From assembly GCF_024380015.1 (NCBI RefSeq), contig NZ_CP101509.1, forward strand, positions 1,426,001-1,490,000: a stretch of DNA of 64,000 nucleotides, in the 5' to 3' direction. Origin of the DNA: Photobacterium atrarenae (GTDB lineage: Bacteria; Pseudomonadota; Gammaproteobacteria; Enterobacterales; Vibrionaceae). The position numbers and the translations under genes were made by a program. The notes under the pieces were generated by a model. That model made no database searches, had not been told where the DNA came from, and was given only the letters and a program-made list of their open reading frames with translations. Of the stretch, positions 55,322-64,000 are shown piece after piece (position 1 is the stretch's first letter; the number at the start of each line of letters is the position of its first letter).

Positions 55322-57415
55322 ATGCAGACTCGTATGACACTGCTCGCCGCATCAGTGGTGTTCGCTCTATCATCAAATGCACAAGCTTCAGTGGAAATTG
55401 ACTCCCCAGACCGTTCAACTTCAGATCATGATGGATTAGAAGTCATGATTGTAACTGCAACTAAAACGGAAGAAAACGTTAGAGATATTCCTGTTTCGGT
55501 ACAGGTGACTTCAGGGGAAGAGCTTGAGAAAAAAAGAATTTACAGCCTTGAACCATTTATTAAGACACTTCCAAATGTGGCAATTTCAAATAACTATGGG
55601 GTGTTTTCTTCGCCAAACTATCGTGGTTTAGCGACATCTGCGTTTGCTCAAGAATCTCCTATTACTGTTTACATTAATGGCGTACCACACTCTTCTGTTT
55701 ATGGTATGGACTTAGGGTTGTTGAACGTTGAGCGTGTCGAATTCTTAAGAGGCTCACAGAGTACCCTATATGGCCAGAGTAGTTTGGGGGGCGTAATTAA
55801 TGTAATTACCCGTCAGCCAGATGGTATGCCCGAAGGAAAATTAGTTGCAGAAGCTGCCGAGTATGATGGTCGAATGATTTACGGTTCATATGGCCAAGCA
55901 TTAATAGAAGATGTTTTGAGTTTTAATATAGCCGGCCGATATCGTGAAAGTTCAGGGTACTTAACAAATAATTATCCAGGTTCCCGCTCAGACTATGATG
56001 AATCAGAAGCGTACCAATATAACGGTAATTTAAGGTGGAATATCACTGATAGAACCCATGTAATATTAAGTTTTAACGGTGAAGACCGTGATAATGGTGG
56101 TCTGCCGTTTTATGCTGAAAATGATGGTTCTTTAATGACACGCCAGGAAATTGATGCGAAAAACCGAGTTAAAGTATCTGATCAGGCTCTTAAAATTGAG
56201 CATGAATCAGATAACTTTGTGACGACTTACTTGGCAGCTAACCAAAAGACATCAGCAGATCATGTTTCTGATATGGACCGTACCAATGGCTCAGCATCAC
56301 CTGTTATAGGTAATTTTGACGGTGCAAAATTTATTGATGACTCTAAAGTCAACACCCAAACTCATGAGCTGAGGTTTAATTCGAATAATAGTGAGATTCG
56401 ATGGGTTGGTGGTGTTTTTTACCAAGACCATTTATATGACGCAAAAGATAATGGCACAGTTGTCCCAAATTCAAACTTCGGTCATATGGAAGCACACAAT
56501 ATGTCTGATGTATCTGGAGAGCAGTTCGCTATTTTTGGCCAGGGCATCTTCCCGGTGACAGACAGGCTTGAAACTACGCTGGGTCTAAGGTGGCAAAAAG
56601 ATGATAAAGAAATTGATTCATCAAATCGAAGCGTAATGATGGGAAACAATACCACTACTAATTACAAACGAGAAGACTCTTGGGATGTCTGGTTGCCAAA
56701 ATTAGCTTTTGGTTATCAGTTGGAAGGGGAACATTTGCTTTATGGTAGCGTGTCAAAAGGTTATCAATCCGGAGGTTTTAACTTTACTGAATTGAATCCG
56801 GATAAGGCGAAATATGAACCACAGAGAACTATTGATTATGAGCTTGGGATTAAATCTTCATGGTTAGATAATCAGCTGAATTTAGATCTGAATCTTTTCT
56901 ATCTGGATATTGAAGATGCTCATGGACGGAGTATTAGTGCACTTAATAATATTAATTTTTTCAATGTGGATAAGGCGCGAAGTTATGGTGCAGAATTCGA
57001 TCTGAACTGGTTTGTTAATATGGATTTGTCACTGAGCGGTACACTTGGTATGAATAAAGCTGAGTACAGGACGAATGAATTTTCCGGGAAAAGAATGGCG
57101 AATTCACCAGAATTTACGTCATCATTAACGCTGAGTTATGGTGGTTATGAGGGTTTTTATGGAGACCTGACTTATAACTATCGTTCATCAACTTATACAG
57201 ATGCTGAAAACACCCTAAAAATTGATGGTTATGGTTTGCTTGATACACACTTGGGTTATCGAGTAGACGACTACACGGTTTATGTCTTTGGTACAAACTT
57301 GCTTGATGAAGACTACACCACTAACTACTACGCCTTGCCTTTCCCGGGCCCCGCGCCTATTGCCGGTGCTGGCCAGCCACGAACTTTGGGCTTGGGTGTG
57401 TCTGTAGATTTTTAA
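55322..57415 (+). CDS. TonB-dependent outer-membrane siderophore receptor, FyuA-like
   Basis: A 697-residue receptor. A signal peptide (about 1-23, ending AQAS) precedes a TonB-box-like EVMIVTATK, the plug domain (about 50-165: DIPVSVQVTSGEEL, ITVYINGVPHSS, VEFLRGSQSTLYGQSSLGGVINV) and a 22-strand barrel ending in aromatic F (GLGVSVDF). The plug wording is close to FyuA, the yersiniabactin/pesticin receptor, which suits a thiazoline ligand. The Fur box upstream shows iron control. GAGG precedes the ATG. It is the first gene of the uptake/export operon. Confidence 0.9.
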   Translation: MQTRMTLLAASVVFALSSNAQASVEIDSPDRSTSDHDGLEVMIVTATKTEENVRDIPVSVQVTSGEELEKKRIYSLEPFIKTLPNVAISNNYGVFSSPNYRGLATSAFAQESPITVYINGVPHSSVYGMDLGLLNVERVEFLRGSQSTLYGQSSLGGVINVITRQPDGMPEGKLVAEAAEYDGRMIYGSYGQALIEDVLSFNIAGRYRESSGYLTNNYPGSRSDYDESEAYQYNGNLRWNITDRTHVILSFNGEDRDNGGLPFYAENDGSLMTRQEIDAKNRVKVSDQALKIEHESDNFVTTYLAANQKTSADHVSDMDRTNGSASPVIGNFDGAKFIDDSKVNTQTHELRFNSNNSEIRWVGGVFYQDHLYDAKDNGTVVPNSNFGHMEAHNMSDVSGEQFAIFGQGIFPVTDRLETTLGLRWQKDDKEIDSSNRSVMMGNNTTTNYKREDSWDVWLPKLAFGYQLEGEHLLYGSVSKGYQSGGFNFTELNPDKAKYEPQRTIDYELGIKSSWLDNQLNLDLNLFYLDIEDAHGRSISALNNINFFNVDKARSYGAEFDLNWFVNMDLSLSGTLGMNKAEYRTNEFSGKRMANSPEFTSSLTLSYGGYEGFYGDLTYNYRSSTYTDAENTLKIDGYGLLDTHLGYRVDDYTVYVFGTNLLDEDYTTNYYALPFPGPAPIAGAGQPRTLGLGVSVDF

Positions 57416-57448
57416 CATCGTGTTGAAATCAAAAAGAAGGTGAAAGTT

Positions 57449-58657
57449 ATGCCAAAAATAACGACTTGGATACTTCTTTGCGGACTGGCGACGGTTGGCG
57501 CAGGACAGTCGATCATATTTTCTGTGCTGCCGCCGCTCGGGCGACAAATTGGTATGCCTGATTATCAGGTTGCTTTGATTTTTACGTTAGCCGCGATCGC
57601 TTTCATGGTTTCCGCTCCATATTGGGGTAGGAAAAGTGATCAGTGGGGGCGGAAGAAGATGATTGCGTTCGGGTTTCTTGGATACGCAGCTTCCACTGGT
57701 TTATTCGGTCTGTTTGGTGATTTAGGTCGGTTCAGTGTCATCACGGCAACGTCGGCTTTCTTGCTTATGACAATTGCCCGGCTTTGTTATGCATTGCTGT
57801 CCAGCGGGGTGTTTCCGGCAGTACAGGCCGCAATTGCAGAGTCGACTGGTGAGGAGAATCGCTCGTCAGCAATGGCATCTATTCAGGCCGCGTATGGAAT
57901 CGGTATGATCGGTGGCCCCGGAATTGCGTCCTTGCTGGTGGTGATATCCATTACTTTGCCGTTGTATGTTTCCGCGGCGATTTCAGCTGTTGCTGGTATA
58001 TTGGTTTTGGTCTTGATGCCAGAAACAAAAAGAGCAAAATCTGTCGATAAAGCAAAAATAAAGTTGAAGGTAACAGATTCACGCATCTTCTTCTTATTGC
58101 TCAGTGGCTTTGCGTATTTTATCGCACTCTCTGGGTTACTTCAGCTCGCAGCTTTCCGGTATCAGGATTTGTTTCAGTTAACACCTGAACTTGCTGCGGC
58201 ACAAACCAGCATTGGCTTTGTCTGTTCGGCTGTTGCCACCATTATCACCCAATTGTTGATCATCGGTCGTTTGCGTTTGGCTCCTGCTAACCAGATTGTG
58301 ATTGGTCTTGTTTCTGGTGCCAGTGCTTTTTTCCTGATGACCATGCCTGAGCATGTATGGCAAATGCACGCACTTTTTGTGCTGTTTGGTTTATCTACCG
58401 GATTGATGACAACCGGTTTTAATACTGCTGTAACTCTGGCGGTTGATAAGGATGAATTAGGGGCGGTGTCAGGTCTTGCTGCTGGTACTCAGGCGGCTGG
58501 TTATGTGGTTGGTCCTTTGTTGTCAGCATTGCTTTATCAAATGGCGGCAGAGGTGCCTTTCCAGCTGTTTGCATTATTACTAGGGCTATTTTGCGCTTTA
58601 GTATTATTGCGTTGGAAAAGTATCCCCGGCCAACCTGTTCAACCTGCTGAACAATAA
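57449..58657 (+). CDS. MFS transporter, probable siderophore exporter or uptake accessory
   Basis: A 402-residue, 12-helix major facilitator. The loop 2-3 motif reads GRKSDQWGRKKMI, a drug:H+ antiporter-type signature; the N-terminal helix is LCGLATVGAGQSIIFSVLPPLG. ATG 57449 lies six bases after GAAGGTG, preferred over the in-frame GTG at 57440. It follows the receptor by 33 bases, so the two are co-transcribed. Piscibactin and yersiniabactin clusters also carry an MFS gene (irp8, ybtX). Direction of transport cannot be read from sequence; export of the metallophore is my best guess. Confidence 0.82.
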   Translation: MPKITTWILLCGLATVGAGQSIIFSVLPPLGRQIGMPDYQVALIFTLAAIAFMVSAPYWGRKSDQWGRKKMIAFGFLGYAASTGLFGLFGDLGRFSVITATSAFLLMTIARLCYALLSSGVFPAVQAAIAESTGEENRSSAMASIQAAYGIGMIGGPGIASLLVVISITLPLYVSAAISAVAGILVLVLMPETKRAKSVDKAKIKLKVTDSRIFFLLLSGFAYFIALSGLLQLAAFRYQDLFQLTPELAAAQTSIGFVCSAVATIITQLLIIGRLRLAPANQIVIGLVSGASAFFLMTMPEHVWQMHALFVLFGLSTGLMTTGFNTAVTLAVDKDELGAVSGLAAGTQAAGYVVGPLLSALLYQMAAEVPFQLFALLLGLFCALVLLRWKSIPGQPVQPAEQ

Positions 58658-58765
58658 CTTATATCCGTAAACTTTCAGTCACTTTGTTCTTATTCGACAA
58701 AGGCTTTTCTTGAATTCAGAACGGAAGGTGATTGGAAGTTTGCCAGCAGATAAAGGAATCGAGCA

Positions 58766-59953
58766 ATGCTTGAAGAAGTAGTTATTGTAAATGCTGTCAG
58801 AACGCCCATGGGGCAGTTTCAGGGGCAACTTAGTTCACTGAGTGCACCTAAATTGGGCTTAGCGGCTTGTAGAGGTCTCATCAATGATGAACCCTCATTA
58901 TGCGGTATTGTCGACCATGTTGTTATGGGGCATGGGCTTCAGGCCGGCAATGGACAGAATTCATCACGGCAGGTTGCAATACAGCTTGGGCTTGTTCCGT
59001 CTTCGGTTGCATTCACCGTTAATCAAGCGTGTAGCAGTGGACTATTAGCTGTTATTCAGGCGTCTCAGTGCATTGCATTACGGGACTCTGAGGTTGCAAT
59101 TGCAGGGGGAATGGAAAGCATGTCCAACGCCCCTTTCTTATTAAATCGCTCTTCAATGGATACGGCTACGTTAGGGGATTTACGTTTGAGCGATAGCCTG
59201 GCTCAAGATGGGCTGACTTGTGCGATTAATGGCGAAAAAATGGGGCTAACAGCAGAGAGGATTGCTAAGAGTTATCAAATTAGTCGATATGAGCAGGACG
59301 CATATTCGCTGCTATCGTCGCAGCGAGTGAGGGAAAGTGCATCAGCTGGGCTGCCGGCAAGAGAGGTTACACCTGTTCATTATTTAATGGATGGACAAGC
59401 ACATATCGCCGTTCAAGACCAGCTATATGGTAACGATGTGGATGAAAAATCATTGGCATCTTTGCGACCAGCATTTACTCCGCAAGGAACTGTGACAGCC
59501 GGCAACTCATCAGGAATTAATGATGGTGCTGCTGTGTTATTGCTTATGTCAGCATCTCGGGCGGCCAATGAAGGTTTTGAACCTATGGCAAGGATTATTG
59601 CTTGGACCTCTGTTGGACATTCACCGGAAATGATGGGTATGAGTCCGGTGCCGGCGATCAAGCAATTATTGCAGAAAGCTGGGATGTGTATTGCGGATAT
59701 TGACTATTTTGAAGTCAATGAAGCCTTCGCGGTTCAAGTGTTGGCGATAATGCGAGAGCTTGGTTTAGACCATGAAAAAGTTAATCCCAATGGAGGCGCT
59801 TTGGCTATGGGACACCCAATTGGTGCATCTGGTGCACGTATTCTTGTTACTCTCTTACATTCAATGAGAATGAAAGATAAATCAATAGGTATTGCTGCTG
59901 TATGTGCCGGAGGAGGCCAGTCAACAGCAATGCTTATTGAACGTCTATCATGA
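58766..59953 (+). CDS. thiolase (acetyl-CoA acetyltransferase family)
   Basis: A 395-residue thiolase with a full catalytic set: nucleophile Cys89 (QACSSG), NEAFAVQV, His350 in [12 protein letters not shown], and Cys380 in CAGGGQS. Biosynthetic thiolases condense two acetyl-CoA to acetoacetyl-CoA; degradative ones do the reverse. Its place inside a siderophore operon is unusual. It could supply an acetoacetyl starter or feed short-chain acyl groups to the first ketosynthase. AAAGGA lies eight bases upstream of the ATG. A 108-base gap separates it from the MFS gene with no terminator visible. Confidence 0.88.
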   Translation: MLEEVVIVNAVRTPMGQFQGQLSSLSAPKLGLAACRGLINDEPSLCGIVDHVVMGHGLQAGNGQNSSRQVAIQLGLVPSSVAFTVNQACSSGLLAVIQASQCIALRDSEVAIAGGMESMSNAPFLLNRSSMDTATLGDLRLSDSLAQDGLTCAINGEKMGLTAERIAKSYQISRYEQDAYSLLSSQRVRESASAGLPAREVTPVHYLMDGQAHIAVQDQLYGNDVDEKSLASLRPAFTPQGTVTAGNSSGINDGAAVLLLMSASRAANEGFEPMARIIAWTSVGHSPEMMGMSPVPAIKQLLQKAGMCIADIDYFEVNEAFAVQVLAIMRELGLDHEKVNPNGGALAMGHPIGASGARILVTLLHSMRMKDKSIGIAAVCAGGGQSTAMLIERLS

Positions 59954-59980
59954 TAATTCTCAAGATAAAGGACTGTTTGT

Positions 59981-61831
59981 GTGAATAGAAAACAATCAAT
60001 TCAGGATGGTTGGAAGATAATGTCGCCTGTTAAGGGGCAAATAAGATTTGCAATGGCATTATCGGTGTTGAGTTCGTTATCCGTCTTGGCCAGTTTATAC
60101 GCCCTGGCTCTTGCTGTGGAAGTGATGGTAGACAGCAATCAAGCTTGGCCGACAGTTGAAATTGTTGCAGCAACTTTCTGTACTATTTTGGCTTATGTAC
60201 TTCGGTTACGTTCTTTTGCTGTGTCTCATCGTGCGGCATTTCGTTTGGAAACGATTCTAAGAACTCAACTAAGTGAACACCTTGCGAAAGTTTCGATGGG
60301 GTATATACAACAATTAGGCGCAAGTAGGCTAAGTAAGGTGATTCAGGATGATGTAAAAGAACTTCATGTGTTTGTTGCAGACAGTACACCGCTCTATGCC
60401 AGAGCCTATGCTGCACCAATAATGACGCTTATTGGGTTGTTAGTTCTTGATTGGCGACTGGCAGCCGCAACCGTTGGTCTGCTGGTTGGTGGTTTTCTGG
60501 TTCTTGGCATAGCAAGGCGTGATCACGGGGATCTTTCAAAGCGTTATATGGAAACTCGTGAGCAGGTTAGTGCGGCTGTTATTGAATATGTGCAGGCGAT
60601 GCCAGTGGTAAGAACCTTTGATACTGGTTCCAGTACATTTGGCCGCTACTATGAGGCGCTTGAGGCGTATCGTGAAATTGTTGTTAGTTGGTATCGTAGT
60701 GTAAGTTTTTCTTCCCGCTTTTCTATAGCGTTGCTTAATCCTATGCCGACTTTGGTTTTGTTACTGTGGGCTGGTGTCTGGCTTTTCTGGAATCATGAAC
60801 TTGAGTTTTCCACATGGTTAGCCACTTTGCTTATTGGTACAGGTATGGCGGAATCAATGATGCCTCTGATTTCACTTCAGCATTTGGTTGGTAAAGCGAA
60901 GATCAGTATTACCCGGATAAACCATGTATTAAGTGAAAAGCCACTGCTTCAGCCCGATAAAGAACATATTCCTCAAGGCTGGGATATTTGTTTTGACAAC
61001 GTAAGTTTTCGATATACAGAAGATAGTGGTGATGTCTTGCGAAATGTTAGTTTTGCAGTAGGCGAGGGGACAATAACAGCTTTAGTGGGTCCATCTGGTG
61101 CAGGAAAAACAACAATTGCTCGCTTATTACCACGTTTTTGGGATGTGAGCGAGGGCAAGATCACCATTGGTGGTGTAGATGTGAGAAATTTAACGTCGGA
61201 AAGATTGATGCAATATGTTGCATTTGTTTTTCAGGATACTTTTTTGTTTGCTCAAAGTATTGCAGACAATATTCGCCTAGGGAATCCGAATGCAACGATG
61301 GAAGAGATAGTTGAAGCTGCTAAATTTGCTCAGGCCCATGAGTTTATAATGCAGTTGCCAAATGGTTACGATACTTGTGCCGGTGAGCGTGGGACATTTC
61401 TTTCTGGTGGTCAAAAGCAACGAATCACTATAGCACGTGCAATTCTTCAGAACCGCCCAATTCTGGTACTTGATGAAGCGACTGCATTTGCTGATCCGGA
61501 AAATGAAGCCTCGATTATTGAAGCGCTGGCTGCCTTAGTGAAAGGAAAGACTGTCCTTATGGTTGCTCATCGTTTAACCACAATAAAGGATGCCGATCAA
61601 ATCCTAGTTTTTGATAAAGGAAGCCTTGTTGAATCAGGTAAACATTGTGCTCTGATTAGTGATGACGGGACTTATGCTCGTTTGTGGCGCAGTTATGAAC
61701 GCTCACAGGCGTGGACGTTTAATTCCGAGTCGAAAACGAGTTCTGTTGGTAGTCGTGCTTTTTTGCCTGATGAAAAAAAGTTTGTGGAAGCGGAAGCTAT
61801 TTCAGTGAATCTTTCTGTGGAGGATGCTTAA
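59981..61831 (+). CDS. ABC transporter, fused membrane and ATPase domains, YbtP-like
   Basis: A 616-residue half-transporter. Six helices (about residues 18-320) are followed by the nucleotide-binding domain: Walker [10 protein letters not shown], signature LSGGQKQRI, Walker [11 protein letters not shown] and switch His in VAHRLTT. YbtP/IrtA relatives have the exporter fold but import iron-siderophore complexes across the inner membrane. The start is GTG, with AAAGGA about nine bases upstream. It overlaps the next half-transporter by one base (TAATG), predicting a heterodimer. About 30 extra residues follow the ATPase domain. Confidence 0.9.
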   Translation: MNRKQSIQDGWKIMSPVKGQIRFAMALSVLSSLSVLASLYALALAVEVMVDSNQAWPTVEIVAATFCTILAYVLRLRSFAVSHRAAFRLETILRTQLSEHLAKVSMGYIQQLGASRLSKVIQDDVKELHVFVADSTPLYARAYAAPIMTLIGLLVLDWRLAAATVGLLVGGFLVLGIARRDHGDLSKRYMETREQVSAAVIEYVQAMPVVRTFDTGSSTFGRYYEALEAYREIVVSWYRSVSFSSRFSIALLNPMPTLVLLLWAGVWLFWNHELEFSTWLATLLIGTGMAESMMPLISLQHLVGKAKISITRINHVLSEKPLLQPDKEHIPQGWDICFDNVSFRYTEDSGDVLRNVSFAVGEGTITALVGPSGAGKTTIARLLPRFWDVSEGKITIGGVDVRNLTSERLMQYVAFVFQDTFLFAQSIADNIRLGNPNATMEEIVEAAKFAQAHEFIMQLPNGYDTCAGERGTFLSGGQKQRITIARAILQNRPILVLDEATAFADPENEASIIEALAALVKGKTVLMVAHRLTTIKDADQILVFDKGSLVESGKHCALISDDGTYARLWRSYERSQAWTFNSESKTSSVGSRAFLPDEKKFVEAEAISVNLSVEDA

Positions 61832-63639
61832 TGAGCCATTCAGAACAGTATGATAAAGACGAAAGTAATCTTTTGTCTTCTCACTCATTAAGTTGGTGGG
61901 AAATTTGGAAGCGCTTGATTGAAATTAGTCATGTTTATGGTCCCAAATTAGTGCAGAGCATGTGGTTGCTGGTTTTGGCTGCTTTGCTACAGGGAGGGGC
62001 TTTGGCATGCATAATGCCGTTATTTGTGGCTGTTTTTACGACTCAAGATGCTCAGCTTGTCTTTTTTTGGCTTGGGGTGATGACGGTATTGATGTTATTG
62101 AGTTCTGCTGCAAGATGGGGAGCGCAAGGTTTCGATTTTCGTGGTGACATGGCACAAAATACCCATCAGTTACGAACTCGTTTAGGGGAGAAGCTTCGGA
62201 TTGTCCCATTAGAGACACTGAAAGATAAACGTGCGGGTGAGGTTAATGCAACCCTGCTGGGGAATGTCGATGAAAATATGGCTTATACATTAACTATCGC
62301 TAATATGCTGCTTAATGCTCTGTTGTGTCCATTCGTTGTTGCTGTGTTTACGCTTTACTACGATTGGCGATTGGGATTACTGCTAATGCTCATTTTTCCA
62401 ACCTTGATTCCTCTTTATCGCTGGTTGGCACCTCGTTTCAGTCGGGGAGTTGATAATTATGTGGCAGCACATCAGCAAATGAATGCAAATATTCTTGAGT
62501 ATACGCAAGGTATTCAAGTGATGCGTGCAACAGGATGTGTCGGGGAAAAAGCAGAACGATTACAGGAGAGCCTGGCTTATTTAGAAAAAGTCCAAGTTGA
62601 AGGACAGGAAAAAGGAACAAAGCCGAACTTATTAATTTCAAGTGTGTTTGAACTGGGGATGCTATTTGTATTTGGTTGTGGAGCATACTTAGTGACCAAA
62701 GGTGAAACGGATCTTGCTGTTTTGGCTGCATTACTCGTTGTTATCGTCAGGTATGCTGAACCTCTATCATCATTTATCGGCTATACAAAGATTATTCACT
62801 TGGTGGAAGCTTCTTTGGTTCGCATTGAAACATTGCTAAAAGTAACCGGACTGCCGCAATTACCACCACAAGAGCCGCAATCCTATGATATAGAATTTGA
62901 AAAAGTTGATTTTTCATATCAGGGTTCCAAACATTCTGATTTGAAAGAGTTTGATTTAAAGATACCAGCGCGCAGTATGACTGCGTTAGTCGGCCCTTCA
63001 GGCGCTGGGAAAACGACAGTCACGCGGTTGTTGATGCGTTATGCGGATCCTCAGAACGGATGCGTGAAGATTGGCGGTGTTGATGTTCGAGCTATTCCTG
63101 CAGAATCTATCAATCACTTGATTTCAGTTGTTTTTCAGGATGTGTATCTGTTTGATGATACGATTTTGGCTAATATTCGAATGGCACGTCCTGAAGCTAG
63201 TGAACTGGAAGTGCAACAAGCAGCTATCGCAGCGAATTGCCATGATTTTATTCGTAGCCTGCCTCAAGGTTACCATACTCGTGTTGGCGATATTGGCTCT
63301 AGGTTATCAGGGGGAGAGCGTCAACGCATTAGTATCGCCAGAGCTATTTTGAAAAATGCGCCAATTTTAATTTTAGATGAACCCACCGCTGCACTTGATA
63401 CTGAAAGTGAGGTGGCTGTTCAGGCGGCGATTGATCATTTGATTAAAGATAAAACGGTAATTGTAGTTGCCCATCGTTTATCGACCATCACATCGGCAAG
63501 TAACATTGTTGTTGTGGATCAGGGGATGCTTGCAGAGCAGGGAACACATCATGAGTTACTTCGCAAGCGAGGAAGATACAGTGTAATGTGGCAGGCTCAA
63601 CAAAGAGTTAAGCATTGGCACTTAGCAGAGGGGGCCTGA
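61831..63639 (+). CDS. ABC transporter, fused membrane and ATPase domains, YbtQ-like
   Basis: A 602-residue partner half-transporter. The membrane domain covers about residues 40-330; the ATPase domain has [37 protein letters not shown] and VAHRLST. Both this and the preceding subunit have complete ATPase motifs, including the catalytic Glu after Walker B, so both sites may be active. The pair resembles YbtP/YbtQ and IrtA/IrtB. It is the last gene of the operon; a terminator shared with the convergent regulator follows. Confidence 0.9.
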   Translation: MSHSEQYDKDESNLLSSHSLSWWEIWKRLIEISHVYGPKLVQSMWLLVLAALLQGGALACIMPLFVAVFTTQDAQLVFFWLGVMTVLMLLSSAARWGAQGFDFRGDMAQNTHQLRTRLGEKLRIVPLETLKDKRAGEVNATLLGNVDENMAYTLTIANMLLNALLCPFVVAVFTLYYDWRLGLLLMLIFPTLIPLYRWLAPRFSRGVDNYVAAHQQMNANILEYTQGIQVMRATGCVGEKAERLQESLAYLEKVQVEGQEKGTKPNLLISSVFELGMLFVFGCGAYLVTKGETDLAVLAALLVVIVRYAEPLSSFIGYTKIIHLVEASLVRIETLLKVTGLPQLPPQEPQSYDIEFEKVDFSYQGSKHSDLKEFDLKIPARSMTALVGPSGAGKTTVTRLLMRYADPQNGCVKIGGVDVRAIPAESINHLISVVFQDVYLFDDTILANIRMARPEASELEVQQAAIAANCHDFIRSLPQGYHTRVGDIGSRLSGGERQRISIARAILKNAPILILDEPTAALDTESEVAVQAAIDHLIKDKTVIVVAHRLSTITSASNIVVVDQGMLAEQGTHHELLRKRGRYSVMWQAQQRVKHWHLAEGA

Positions 63640-63653
63640 TATTTTTTGTGACG

Positions 63654-63689
63654 AAGGTCCTGTTGTATAAGGCGATGCGACAGGACTTT
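63654..63689. terminator. bidirectional terminator between the ABC gene and the AraC regulator
   Basis: A 10-bp stem AAGGTCCTGT/ACAGGACTTT (one G-U) with a 16-base loop and flanking T/A runs, between convergent genes. Confidence 0.65.
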
Positions 63690-63737
63690 CTCAAAAAGAT
63701 AGTAATTATGTAGGTCCATCTATTTTATTTTGTGCTT

Positions 63738-64000
63738 TTATCCTTGTTTGCGAAGATGTTTCAAGTCTCTTGGCTTAACTCCGTAATGTTTAAAAAATGT
63801 AGAAGAGAAATGACTCGTGTTGTTATAGCCAAGGTTTTGAGCAATGGTAGTAATTGGCATATCACTATTAATAATCGAGTGATAGGCTTTTTCCATTCTA
63901 CACTTAATTACGTATGCATAAGGGCTTGTGTTAAAAACGGATTTAAAGTCTTTTTTTAGTTTAAAATCATTAGTACCAACTAAACGAGCAAGAGTTGGTA
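63738..64000 (-). CDS. AraC-family transcriptional regulator, C-terminal part
   Basis: Only the last 87 residues lie in the window; the rest is beyond the right edge. They contain the two helix-turn-helix motifs of AraC/XylS proteins: LARLVGTNDFKLKKDFK and ITTIAQNLGYNNTSHFS, ending FFKHYGVKPRDLKHLRKQG. The wording is close to YbtA/PchR, activators of thiazoline siderophore clusters that respond to the metal-siderophore complex. Its place at the end of the uptake operon fits autoregulated activation of the synthases. The 5' part and its promoter are not visible. Confidence 0.85.
   Translation of the reverse strand, partial: PTLARLVGTNDFKLKKDFKSVFNTSPYAYVIKCRMEKAYHSIINSDMPITTIAQNLGYNNTSHFSSTFFKHYGVKPRDLKHLRKQG

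Overview
The window looks like a chromosomal segment of a marine Vibrionaceae bacterium, most likely Photobacterium or a close relative. The pointers are a maoP-hdfR pair, a NADAR-RibA fusion, a CheV adaptor, a secreted GH18 chitinase with a C-terminal chitin-binding module, an scs-type copper-stress operon and brnQ. The genus is inferred from gene families and I could not check it.

Positions 1 to about 23,900 are ordinary core-genome content: a partial alpha/beta hydrolase, plsC, an NlpC lipoprotein, a YbaK-type deacylase, an scsB-scsD operon, a fused N-formylglutamate amidohydrolase/QEGLA peptidase with an ATP-grasp ligase, maoP/hdfR, several small proteins, brnQ with a probable branched-chain leader peptide, yjjG, NADAR-RibA, a binding protein divergent from a hybrid histidine kinase, cheV and the chitinase. 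The segment ends at a tRNA-Gly(TCC) gene (23764-23838) and its terminator.

Positions 24,444-63,639 hold a visibly more AT-rich biosynthetic island. Six overlapping or nearly touching megasynthase genes (24444-53877) encode about 9,800 residues. In order they are KS-AT-KR-ACP-Cy-A(MT)-PCP; docking-Cy-A-PCP; ACP-KS-(AT missing)-ACP-Cy-A-PCP; KS-AT-KR-ACP; Cy-A-PCP-oxidase; docking-Cy-A-PCP. Five heterocyclization domains, three clearly cysteine-type A domains and a SagB-like oxidase point to a polyketide-peptide with several thiazoline rings and at least one thiazole. No thioesterase domain sits on any synthase; a free-standing thioesterase follows them.

A second operon (55322-63639) starts with a good Fur box (16/19) and encodes a FyuA-like TonB receptor, an MFS transporter, a thiolase and a YbtP/YbtQ-like ABC pair. 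The C-terminus of an AraC-family regulator runs off the right edge on the minus strand. The layout matches yersiniabactin/piscibactin-type iron acquisition. However, there is no salicylate synthase, aryl ligase, thiazoline reductase or MbtH gene in the window, and the module order matches no named pathway I can recall. My reading is that this island makes, exports and re-imports an undescribed thiazoline/thiazole metallophore.
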